Shown here piece after piece: positions 24,910 to 32,884 of a DNA stretch of 58,908 bases (position 1 is its first letter; every line of letters begins with the position of its first letter). The translations under genes and the position numbers were made by a program. The notes below the pieces were generated by a model. That model worked only from the letters and a program-made list of their open reading frames with translations. It searched no databases and was not told where the DNA came from. The DNA comes from UBA7985 sp002690455 (GTDB taxonomy: Bacteria; Pseudomonadota; Alphaproteobacteria; UBA7985): positions 1-58,908 of the forward strand of contig CBFIIW010000018.1 in NCBI GenBank assembly GCA_965662775.1, written 5' to 3'.

Positions 24910-25818
24910 CTACTTCACCGCCCCGAACGTCAGACCTTGCACCAGTTGGCGTTGGGTCAGCCAGCCAAAAACCAGAATAGGGGCGACGGCGAGGGTTGAG
25001 GCGGCGGAAACTTTTGCCCAGAAAAGGCCCTCGGGCGCGGTGTAACCGGCAATGAAAGTGGTCAGCGGAGCGGCCTTGGTTGTGGTCAGCAGTACCGACC
25101 AGAAGGCTTCATTCCACGCCAGCACAATGCTGAGCAATGCCGTGGACGCCAGCCCACCCCAGGCCAGTGGCAGGACGATCCGCAACAGTTCCTCCCACGT
25201 CGACGCACCGTCGATCCGTCCTGCCTCAAGAATTTCGCGTGGGATTTCCTTAAAGAAATTATAGAGGATCAGCATGATAATCGGCAGGTTCATCAGGGCG
25301 TAGATGACGATCAGCAGAATGTGGGTATCCAGCAGCTTGAAGGTCTGTGCGATCAGATAGATGGGCATCAGCACGCCCACGGCCGGGAGCATCTTGGTTG
25401 ACAGCATCCAGAGCAAAATTCCGCGGGTGCCCGGTCCACCGGCAAAGGCCATGGCGTAGGCCGAGGGAATGGCAATGGTCATGGCTAGCGCTGTTGATCC
25501 GATGGCGATGATCAGCGAATTGGTCAGGAAACGGAAATAGCCCTCGCGCTCAAAAACGGTCTGGTAGCTGCCAAAAGTTGGCTCGAACAGCGCGGTTTTC
25601 ATCCAGGCCAGCCAGCCGGGCAGCGGTGCGTCAGCCAGTGCATTCATCACGAAACTGGGGGCGGGTATCGCACTGGGTGGCAGGGACACCGCCCCGCCTT
25701 CAGTCTTAAGTGACGTTAAGAACATCCATATGATCGGGAAGAAGATCAGCAGCGCTACCAACCAGCATGCGGCGATAGTGACCCATTCGAGGAGCTTTTT
25801 TCGAAGGCGATAAGACAT
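24910..25818 (-). CDS. smoG: Polyol/sugar ABC transporter permease (MalG/SmoG type)
   Basis: An inner-membrane permease of 302 residues with six predicted helices. The EAA loop, EAGRIDGASTWEELLRIVLPL, would dock the ATPase. I start it at the ATG at 25818, preceded by GAGGGG and directly before MSYRLRKK; a longer in-frame extension runs into the upstream gene. A long periplasmic insert after TM1 (about 35-90) is usual for sorbitol/mannitol permeases. It pairs with the MalF-type permease 13 nt upstream. No ATP-binding subunit is encoded in the operon. Confidence 0.88.
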   Translation of the reverse strand: MSYRLRKKLLEWVTIAACWLVALLIFFPIIWMFLTSLKTEGGAVSLPPSAIPAPSFVMNALADAPLPGWLAWMKTALFEPTFGSYQTVFEREGYFRFLTNSLIIAIGSTALAMTIAIPSAYAMAFAGGPGTRGILLWMLSTKMLPAVGVLMPIYLIAQTFKLLDTHILLIVIYALMNLPIIMLILYNFFKEIPREILEAGRIDGASTWEELLRIVLPLAWGGLASTALLSIVLAWNEAFWSVLLTTTKAAPLTTFIAGYTAPEGLFWAKVSAASTLAVAPILVFGWLTQRQLVQGLTFGAVK

Positions 25819-25831
25819 GCGCGCGTTCCCC

Positions 25832-26785
25832 TCAGTCAGCCAGATTATCGCCGACAAAGCGGACAAGGAAGATGGACACCATATTGGCAAGGATAATGGC
25901 GAGCACCCCGCCGGCGGCCGCAAGACCGTAGTTGAAGCCTTCTAGAGCCTTTTTGTAGATTTCGTAGGTCAGTGTCGAAGAGGCTGAACCCGGACCGCCT
26001 TTGGTCGAGATCAAAATCTCTGCGAAGACCCCAAGGTGGAAGATCATCTGAATCAGCATCACCACGGCAATTGCGCGACCCAGGTGGGGGAGGGTCAGCA
26101 GCATGAAAATCTGCAGGAAGTTGGCGCCTTCCAAACGGGCAGCCTCGTGCTGTTCACGGTCTTCGCTCTGCAGTGAAGTCATGAAGATTAAAATGGCAAA
26201 GGGCGTCCACTGCCAAGCAACCATGGTGATGATCCCCTGCAGCGGGTAAAGCTCCAGCCAAGCCACGGGCTCGAAACCGAAGAAGGTCCAGACCACGTTG
26301 ATCAATCCATAGATCGGGTCGAACATCATGTTCTTCCAGATAATGGCGTTGACTGCCGGCATGATAAAGAATGGTGAGATCAGCATCACGCGCACGATAC
26401 CGCGGCCGGCAAATTCGCGATTAACCAGCACAGAAATGGCGAGGCCCAGAACCACCGTGATAATCAGCACCGAGCCGACCAGTATCAGGGTGTTACTGAT
26501 CACCGTGATAAAGCCGGGATCGAAGGGCGTGACCAAACGCAGGCCGGTCAGCCACGGTTGATTAAAAATGTTGAGGAACTCCAGTTCCCAGGTCCAGCCT
26601 CCGCCGCGCCGGACAAAGATAAAGCGCTCGTAGTTGCGCCAGCCGGCCCAGCCCTGCTGGTAAGGTTTCAGCAGGTGGTACTTCCGGAAGGAGAAGAACA
26701 GCGTCATCGACAGCGGAACCAGCATCCACACCAGCAGTACAGCGATACTTGGCAGCTGTAGCAGTCGTGAAAGTGACTTCGACAT
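25832..26785 (-). CDS. smoF: Polyol/sugar ABC transporter permease (MalF/SmoF type)
   Basis: A 317-residue membrane protein with about six helices. TM1 is IAVLLVWMLVPLSMTLFFSF, and the EAA motif is EHEAARLEGANFLQIFMLLTLP. The ATG at 26785 follows an AAGGA site. It forms the heterodimeric channel with the MalG-type partner. It is separated from the binding-protein gene by 141 nt containing a Rho-independent-like terminator, so its expression is probably lower than that of the binding protein. Confidence 0.88.
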   Translation of the reverse strand: MSKSLSRLLQLPSIAVLLVWMLVPLSMTLFFSFRKYHLLKPYQQGWAGWRNYERFIFVRRGGGWTWELEFLNIFNQPWLTGLRLVTPFDPGFITVISNTLILVGSVLIITVVLGLAISVLVNREFAGRGIVRVMLISPFFIMPAVNAIIWKNMMFDPIYGLINVVWTFFGFEPVAWLELYPLQGIITMVAWQWTPFAILIFMTSLQSEDREQHEAARLEGANFLQIFMLLTLPHLGRAIAVVMLIQMIFHLGVFAEILISTKGGPGSASSTLTYEIYKKALEGFNYGLAAAGGVLAIILANMVSIFLVRFVGDNLAD

Positions 26786-26815
26786 CAATCCACAAGTCCT
26801 TATTGGTACGTCATC

Positions 26816-26857
26816 AAAAAAAGCAATGGGAGCGCCACTTTAGCCATGCCGCTCCCA
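26816..26857 (-). terminator. Rho-independent-like terminator between smoE and smoF
   Basis: On the minus strand TGGGAGCG (26857-26850) pairs perfectly with CGCTCCCA (26834-26827) across a 15-nt loop. This is followed by TTGC and then seven T residues (26822-26816). Placed between binding protein and permeases, it would act as a partial terminator setting subunit ratios. Confidence 0.72.
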
Positions 26858-26926
26858 CCGTGTTCTAAAGCGTGTCCCAGCGGCCCGAAGTCTGTTGCTC
26901 GGGCTGCTGGAACCTTACCGAGGACC

Positions 26927-28201
26927 TTAGTTGTCCATGATCGCTTCAGCTGCGGCCTGAGCTTCAGCCAGTGCGTCTTCAACACTGATCGAACCAGCCA
27001 GAGCAGCGCTCATCAACTGGCCCACTTCGATGCCGATTTCCTGGAACTCAGGAATAGCAGCGAACTGAACGCCGGTGTAAGGCTTAACGTCCGTTGCACC
27101 GGGTGCAGCAGAAAGGATTGCTGCAAGCTCTGCGTCTGCAAATGCAGCCGCAGCCTGGAAGCTAGCGTTGTCGTAAGTGGACTGACGAGTGCCGGTTGGA
27201 ACCGCACCCCAGCCATTGGCTTCAGCGACCAGTTCGATGTAGGCTTTGGAGGTAGCCCACTCGATGAAGCCCCTTGCGGCTTCGGCCTTCTGGGTGCCGG
27301 TAGGAACAGCCAGAGCCCAAGCCCAGAGCCAGTTTGCACCAACAGGGTTGGTCGCGTTCGGGGACTGGGCGTAGCCAACTTTACCCGTAACTTCAGAGCC
27401 GTCACCTTCGAGGAAGGAAGCAGCGATGGTCGCGTCGATCCACATGCCACACTTGCCTTCACGGAACAGCGCCAGGATTTCGTTGAAGCTGTTGCCTGAG
27501 GAACCTGGAGGGCCATAGGAGTTCAAGAGATCAACGTAGAAGTTGATTGCAGCGTGCCACTCAGGGGTGTCCAGAGAAGGGTTCATGTCTGCATCAAACC
27601 AAGCGCCGCCGAAGGAGTTAACGACAGTTGTGATGAAGGCCATGTTGTCGCCCCAGCCTGGCTTACCGCGCAGGCAGACGCCATAGACACCGTCACCGGT
27701 GATGGCTTCAGCCACCTTGGCAATGTTACCCCAGCTATCCATGTCACGGATGGACATGCCTGCAGCTTCAACGAGGTCCTTACGGTACATAACCATCGAC
27801 GATTCACCGTAGAAGGGTGCAGCGTAGAGGTTGCCACCAGAAGACAGGCCGCCACGCATTGCAGGCAGAATGTCGTCAACGTTGTAGTCCGCGCCGAATT
27901 CAAGCGCTTCGAGCCAGCCGAGATCACCCCAGATCGGTGCTTCGTACATGCCGATGGTCATCACGTCGAACTGACCACCATTGGTGGCGATGTCGGTGGT
28001 AACGCGTTGGCGCAGAACGCCCTCTTCCAGCGTAACCCAGTTCAAGGTGTTGCCGGTCTCGGCTTCGTAAGCAGAAGACAGTTTCTGCATTTCGATCATG
28101 TGACCGTTGTTCACGGTCGCGATGGTAAGCTCTTCAGCCTGTGCGGCCGAAAAGCTGACCATTGCACCTGCCACGAGGGCAGCAGCGGTAAACTTTTTCA
28201 T
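26927..28201 (-). CDS. smoE: Polyol/sugar ABC transporter periplasmic binding protein (SmoE-like)
   Basis: Delivers a polyol, probably sorbitol/mannitol, to the SmoFG-type permeases. The 424-residue protein has a Sec signal (MKKFTAAALVAGAMVSFSAAQA) and a family 1 binding fold with ELTIATVNNGHMIEMQKLS, FREGKCGMWIDATIAA and GYAQSPNA. The ATG at 28201 is chosen because GGAGGATT sits 3 nt before it and the signal peptide starts there; the open frame continues upstream to 28441 without support. It is first in the operon smoE-F-G-SDR-AraC-mtlK. Confidence 0.9.
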   Translation of the reverse strand: MKKFTAAALVAGAMVSFSAAQAEELTIATVNNGHMIEMQKLSSAYEAETGNTLNWVTLEEGVLRQRVTTDIATNGGQFDVMTIGMYEAPIWGDLGWLEALEFGADYNVDDILPAMRGGLSSGGNLYAAPFYGESSMVMYRKDLVEAAGMSIRDMDSWGNIAKVAEAITGDGVYGVCLRGKPGWGDNMAFITTVVNSFGGAWFDADMNPSLDTPEWHAAINFYVDLLNSYGPPGSSGNSFNEILALFREGKCGMWIDATIAASFLEGDGSEVTGKVGYAQSPNATNPVGANWLWAWALAVPTGTQKAEAARGFIEWATSKAYIELVAEANGWGAVPTGTRQSTYDNASFQAAAAFADAELAAILSAAPGATDVKPYTGVQFAAIPEFQEIGIEVGQLMSAALAGSISVEDALAEAQAAAEAIMDN

Positions 28202-28507
28202 GGTAATCCTCCCAAGGAATGACGGAGCCGATACCGCGGCTCTCAGAGACCCTACGGCGGGAAAGGTTTTTGCATCCAATACCACAGCGCCAATGATTAA
28301 TACGTTTCTGCGGTAATACTGCCAAAATACCGGATATTTGCGAAGAAAAGTATCGTGAATTAGCAGTTTTGCAGCAATCTGAACTCTTCCAGCGTTTTCG
28401 AGCCGCGGCAAATCAAGGCAACGGATGTCGGCCTTGTCCATGTTTAGGGGAGTCCGTTTGACCGCCCAGTCCTGTGGCTTCGGGCGCTACTGCCTGCGTC
28501 TCGCAGC
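28202..28507. promoter_or_regulatory. Promoter region of the polyol operon
   Basis: This 306-nt gap lies between the stop of the atuF-like gene and smoE, both leftward. It must hold the smoE promoter and probably the AraC regulator's sites. A CGGTA (28311-28315) and TACCG (28328-28332) inverted pair is visible; it is weak. I see no gene and no strong terminator for the Atu-like operon here. Confidence 0.35.
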
Positions 28508-30475
28508 TCACGGATTTTCGGTAATTTCAATCTCAAACAACTGACTGCCGGCCGTTACTTGAGTGCTGGGCTCGAACCCGATGGCTTTGACGATGCCTTT
28601 GGCACCGGAAATGATCTGGTGTTGCATTTTCATGGCTTCGAAGACAGCCAGGCACTGCCCCACCTCTACCTGATCGCCGACATTTACCAGAACGGACTGG
28701 AGCAGGCCGTGCATCGGCGCAGTGACGCTTTCCGGGTCACTCGCGTCCTGTCTGGCCGAAGTGGACCAGTACCGCTGCAGGGCAAACGAACGCGCACCAA
28801 CGCAAAGCCAAATGTAATCCTGATCCGCGTTAAAATACCGGACATTCTGCGCAACGCCGTCAATCCGGTAGACACAATCCCGCTCGCTGATTGCGATGCG
28901 GTGTCCCAGACATGCGGCGGTCCACTCATGGCGACTGGCCTGTTCAAGTTCGACGAGCACTATTTCACCGCTAAGCAGCAAACGGTGGCGCGAGCGACCC
29001 AGTCCGCCGCTGTGCCAGCCAAGCAATTCTTCACTCATGAAATCGAGCTGTGTGGCGGCTTCCTGCGCCTGCCGATCGATCAGCATAACCACTGCCAATG
29101 CCAGCAGTTCCGGCTCTGGTGGTGAATCCGCAAAGCTGCCCTGCCAGACCTCATCAAGAAACGCAGTGGTCGCTTCGCCCGCTGCAAAGCCTGGATCTTC
29201 CAGCACCCGAAGCAGAAAATCACGGTTGTTGGCAGGGCCGAAAAGGGCCGTCCTGCTTAGGCCTTCAATCAAGCGTCGTCGGGCATGTTCGCGGTCGGAA
29301 CCATGGGCGATGACCTTGGCAATCATGGGATCGTAGAAGGGGGAGATTGACTGTCCCGCTACGATGCCTGAGTCGGTCCGCACCGTCGCTTCGTCGCCCG
29401 GTCGCCAAACCGCAATTTTCCCTGCAGAAGGGAGAAAGTCGTTGCTCGGGTCTTCGGCATAGAGACGGACTTCTATCGCATGACCCTGCAACTGCACGTC
29501 GTCCTGGGCTAGCGGTAATGGCTTGCCTTCGGCCACGTCGAGTTGCAGAGCCACCAGATCCAGGCCAGTAATTAGTTCAGTCACTGGATGCTCAACCTGT
29601 AGACGGGTGTTCATTTCGAGGAAATAGAATGCGCCAGTGTCGTCGAGCAGGAATTCCACCGTACCCGCGCCAACGTAGCCTACAGCCCTGGCCGCCTGTA
29701 CAGCAGCTTCGCCCATCGCCCTGCGCAGCGCAGAGGTCATGATTGGACAAGGTGCTTCCTCCACAACCTTTTGATGGCGGCGCTGGACTGAGCAGTCTCG
29801 TTCACCCAAATGTATGATTGTACCGCTGTGATCGGCAAAAACCTGCACCTCTACATGGCGCGGGCGAAGGATCGCACGCTCCAGGATTAGTTCATCGCTG
29901 CCAAATGCATTTTTGGCCTCCGAACGGGCCAGAGACAGTGCACTCGAAAGTTCAATGGGCTTTTGGACCAGCCGCATACCGCGACCTCCGCCTCCGGCCG
30001 CAGCCTTGACCATCAGGGGAAAGCCGATGCCCTCAGCCGCGGCTAACAGGCTTGCATCGTCCTGCGCAGCGCCTTCGTAGCCGGGAATACAAGGAACACC
30101 GGCTTTGAGCATAAGTCGCTTGGCAGCGGCCTTATTGCCCATGGCATCGATGGCTGCGGCCGGTGGTCCGACGAAGGTCAGCCCCGCGGCAGTCACAGCC
30201 CGCGCAAAGTCAGCACGCTCGGAGAGAAAGCCATAGCCCGGATGCACGGTGTCAGCGCCAGTCTGAGCCGCGGCTTCCAGCATCCGTTCGATTGACAAGT
30301 AGGAAGTGCCTGCGGGCCCTTCACCAATCCGAACCGCTTCGTTGGCCTGATGTCGGTGTGGTGCGTTGGCATCAGCGTCCGTGTAGACGGCCACCGTCTC
30401 CAGACCCCGTGCCTTGGCGCTGGCCATGACCCGGACCGCGATTTCACCCCGATTGGCGATCAGGAGTTTTTTCAC
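28508..30475 (-). CDS. atuF: Acyl-CoA carboxylase alpha subunit (biotin carboxylase plus BCCP), AtuF/LiuD-like
   Basis: Carboxylates biotin with ATP and bicarbonate, then passes it to the carboxyltransferase subunit. The 655-residue protein contains a biotin carboxylase N-domain (KKLLIANRGEIAVRVM), an ATP-grasp domain with VKAAAGGGGRGMRLV, GERDCSVQRRHQKVVEEAP and EMNTRLQVEHPVTE, a BT linker region, and a C-terminal biotinyl domain with FEAMKMQHQI. Its start overlaps the hydratase stop by 4 nt. Geranyl-CoA (AtuF), 3-methylcrotonyl-CoA (LiuD/MccA) and related carboxylases look alike; the AtuA gene in the same operon is the reason for the Atu label. Confidence 0.85.
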   Translation of the reverse strand: MKKLLIANRGEIAVRVMASAKARGLETVAVYTDADANAPHRHQANEAVRIGEGPAGTSYLSIERMLEAAAQTGADTVHPGYGFLSERADFARAVTAAGLTFVGPPAAAIDAMGNKAAAKRLMLKAGVPCIPGYEGAAQDDASLLAAAEGIGFPLMVKAAAGGGGRGMRLVQKPIELSSALSLARSEAKNAFGSDELILERAILRPRHVEVQVFADHSGTIIHLGERDCSVQRRHQKVVEEAPCPIMTSALRRAMGEAAVQAARAVGYVGAGTVEFLLDDTGAFYFLEMNTRLQVEHPVTELITGLDLVALQLDVAEGKPLPLAQDDVQLQGHAIEVRLYAEDPSNDFLPSAGKIAVWRPGDEATVRTDSGIVAGQSISPFYDPMIAKVIAHGSDREHARRRLIEGLSRTALFGPANNRDFLLRVLEDPGFAAGEATTAFLDEVWQGSFADSPPEPELLALAVVMLIDRQAQEAATQLDFMSEELLGWHSGGLGRSRHRLLLSGEIVLVELEQASRHEWTAACLGHRIAISERDCVYRIDGVAQNVRYFNADQDYIWLCVGARSFALQRYWSTSARQDASDPESVTAPMHGLLQSVLVNVGDQVEVGQCLAVFEAMKMQHQIISGAKGIVKAIGFEPSTQVTAGSQLFEIEITENP

Positions 30476-31254
30476 GGTTCATTCCTCCAGCTTGGCGCGC
30501 GCTTTTCAAGGAAGGCTGCAATGCCTTCCTGGCCTTCATCGCCGAGAAGTTCTTCGGCGAAGATTTCGGCGGCCTGGCGCCGGTATTCTTCAGGCGAAAG
30601 GCGAAGGCTCATGGCAATCAGTCGCTTGGTGTCGGCCAAGGCACCTGGAGCGGTCTTAAGGATGTCGGCGCGTACCACCGCTTCACGCGCGGCAAGGCCG
30701 GCGTCGTCGGGTACCAACGTGTCGAATAAGCCCAGCTCCAGGGCGCGACTTCCGTCCAGACGGGCGCCCGCGAGCATCAGTTGGCGGGCACCCCGAACCC
30801 CGACGCGGGAAATAACATGGGGTGCAATCTGCGAAGGGGAGATTCCCAGACGGACCTCGGTCAGGGCAAGGGTGGCGTCAGGTCGACCGATCACGAGATC
30901 CGCCGTGCAGACCAGTCCCAGCCCCCCCGCGATGGCGGCACCTTCGACGTAAACAATCAGGTACTTCGGCAGATGAGCAAAGACGTCAAACAGTTCGCCG
31001 ACTGCACGAGAACTGCCTACGGCTGCCTCTCGCGCGTCGGATTGGTCTTTCAAATTGGCAAGATCAGCACCGGCACAAAATACGCCGCCCCGGCCCCGCA
31101 GGGTGACGCCGCGCACGGTTCGATCATCGCTAAGCTTGATGGCTGTCGTGCGCAATTCCTCGATCATGGTAGCGTTCAGGGCGTTGCGTCGGTCTGGACG
31201 GTTCAGCCAGATTGTGACCCAGCGGTCTTCTCTGGTTATCTCGATGGTTTGCAT
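30472..31254 (-). CDS. atuE: Enoyl-CoA hydratase/isomerase family protein, AtuE/LiuC-like
   Basis: A 260-residue crotonase. It has NRPDRRNALNATMIEEL, the oxyanion-hole stretch GGVFCAGADLANLKD and the second one around EGAAIAGGLGLVCTADLVI, and RLGISPSQIAPHVI. In the Atu pathway it would hydrate the carboxylated enoyl-CoA (isohexenyl-glutaconyl-CoA); in leucine breakdown, 3-methylglutaconyl-CoA. Its start is adjacent to the carboxyltransferase stop (a 1-nt overlap) and it overlaps the alpha subunit downstream, so the three are translated together. Confidence 0.85.
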   Translation of the reverse strand: MQTIEITREDRWVTIWLNRPDRRNALNATMIEELRTTAIKLSDDRTVRGVTLRGRGGVFCAGADLANLKDQSDAREAAVGSSRAVGELFDVFAHLPKYLIVYVEGAAIAGGLGLVCTADLVIGRPDATLALTEVRLGISPSQIAPHVISRVGVRGARQLMLAGARLDGSRALELGLFDTLVPDDAGLAAREAVVRADILKTAPGALADTKRLIAMSLRLSPEEYRRQAAEIFAEELLGDEGQEGIAAFLEKRAPSWRNEP

Positions 31255-32879
31255 CAGAACCGCGCCACGCCAAAACTGATGGGCTGTAGCCTGCGATGCT
31301 GCGCCTCGAAGCAGGTTTCGATGCAGAACGCCAGCACCCTGCGCGTATCTCGCGGATCAATCATGCCATGATCCATGAGTCGACCGGATGTGTAAAAGGC
31401 ATCTGACTGCCGATCAAAGTGTTCGGCAAGGCGTTCGGATTGGGTGGCGAGTGCGGCTTCATCGACCGTAACACCCTTGCGCTGCGCGCTCGCCCGGGCG
31501 ACCTGCGCCATCGTGATTGCAGCTTGTTCGCCGCCCATAACCCCCGTGATCGCGTTGGGCCAGGTCAATAAAAAGTCAGGCTCAAACGCAAGGCCGCACA
31601 TGCCGTAGTTGCCAGCGCCAAACGAGGCGCCGATGTAAAGCGAAAGCTTCGGAACCCGCAGGTTGGTGACGGCCTGGATCATTTTGGAACCGTGCTTTAT
31701 CATGCCCGATTGTTCGTACTCGGCACCGACCATGAAGCCAGTGGTATTGTTCAGGAAGATCACGGGCACCTGCGCCTGGTCGCAGGACTGGAAGAAGTGC
31801 GCTGCCTTGGTCGCGCCCTTAGGGTCAAGCGGTCCATTGTTTCCAATGATCCCGACTTGGTGGCCCATGACCGCCCCGCGAACACACACAGTCGATCGTC
31901 CATAATCAGGCTTAAAGGCCAGAAGGTCTGAACCGTCACAAAGCCGAGCCATCACTTCCCGGCAGTCGTAAGGCTGGCGGTAGTTGGTTGGAACGATCCC
32001 GGCCAGTTGGTCAGTGGGCACCTTTGGCGGATCATAGTGGGGGCGAGATGGGGCTGCAGGGAGGGACTTGTTCCAGTCCAGTCGTCGGACCACGTCCCGA
32101 CAGATCTCAATGGCCGCCACATCATCCTCTGCAAGGTGCTCGACCAGTCCTGTCGTAGAGGCGTGCATTTCCGCCCCGCCAAGGTCCTGATCACTGGCGT
32201 CTTCGCCGGTAGCGGCCTTAACAAGAGCGGCGCCCGCCAGCATGGCAAGTCCGTTTCCCTTTACCCCGATGACAACATCTGAGAGCCCTGGCTGGTAAGC
32301 GCCCCCGGCCGTCGACGGTCCATGGAGTACAGTTATCACCGGCACGCCCGCGGCAGAGAGCCGCGCGCGCCCACTGAAAAGGCCGCCCGCATTGGCCCAA
32401 AGCTCGACCGTGTAGGCCTTGAGGTTGGCGCCAGCGCTCTCCACGCAATGCACAAAGGGGAGACGGTATTTCAGCGCCATGGCGAGAAAAGCCCGCCCTT
32501 TCTCAACAGTTTTTTCGGTGAAGGCGCCAGCATTAATGCCGCTGTCGTCCACCATGACGGCGCAGCGAATACCGCTGATGTACCCCATCCCTGTAATCAT
32601 GGTTGCCCCTGGAACGCTGGTATCCGGGTTCGGATCATCGACCAGATAGCCGGCCATATTGAACAGCTCGACGAAGGGCATGCCGGGGTCCAGCAGGGCT
32701 GCAAGTCGCTCGCGGGGGCTCAGCTGCCCGCGCTTGTCAAAAACTGGGCGCCGACGTTCTGACAAGGCTTCGGCGCGGGCTTCGAGGTTTCGAAGGCGGT
32801 CCACCAAAGCGAGCATCTCTTCACGGTTGCGCACAAAATCATCGCTGTCGGTCTTAGCCTGAGACGAAAAGACGGGCAT
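31254..32879 (-). CDS. atuC: Acyl-CoA carboxylase beta (carboxyltransferase) subunit, AtuC/LiuB-like
   Basis: Transfers the carboxyl from biotin to an acyl-CoA, probably a branched enoyl-CoA. At 541 residues it matches geranyl-/methylcrotonyl-CoA carboxylase beta. Blocks seen are RERLAALLDPG, VESAGANLKAYTVE, GPSTAGGAYQPGLSD, FLNNTTGFMVGAEYEQSGMI and GASFGAGNYGMCGLAFEPDF. Geranyl- and methylcrotonyl-specific enzymes differ at a few acyl-pocket residues that I cannot assign by eye. It starts 5 nt after the atuA stop. Confidence 0.86.
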   Translation of the reverse strand: MPVFSSQAKTDSDDFVRNREEMLALVDRLRNLEARAEALSERRRPVFDKRGQLSPRERLAALLDPGMPFVELFNMAGYLVDDPNPDTSVPGATMITGMGYISGIRCAVMVDDSGINAGAFTEKTVEKGRAFLAMALKYRLPFVHCVESAGANLKAYTVELWANAGGLFSGRARLSAAGVPVITVLHGPSTAGGAYQPGLSDVVIGVKGNGLAMLAGAALVKAATGEDASDQDLGGAEMHASTTGLVEHLAEDDVAAIEICRDVVRRLDWNKSLPAAPSRPHYDPPKVPTDQLAGIVPTNYRQPYDCREVMARLCDGSDLLAFKPDYGRSTVCVRGAVMGHQVGIIGNNGPLDPKGATKAAHFFQSCDQAQVPVIFLNNTTGFMVGAEYEQSGMIKHGSKMIQAVTNLRVPKLSLYIGASFGAGNYGMCGLAFEPDFLLTWPNAITGVMGGEQAAITMAQVARASAQRKGVTVDEAALATQSERLAEHFDRQSDAFYTSGRLMDHGMIDPRDTRRVLAFCIETCFEAQHRRLQPISFGVARF

Positions 32880-32884
32880 GGGCT

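Noticed and set aside
28508..32879. Propionyl-CoA carboxylase
   Set aside because: A crotonase between the two subunits and an AtuA gene ahead of them are not expected for propionyl-CoA carboxylase; geranyl- or methylcrotonyl-type enzymes fit better.
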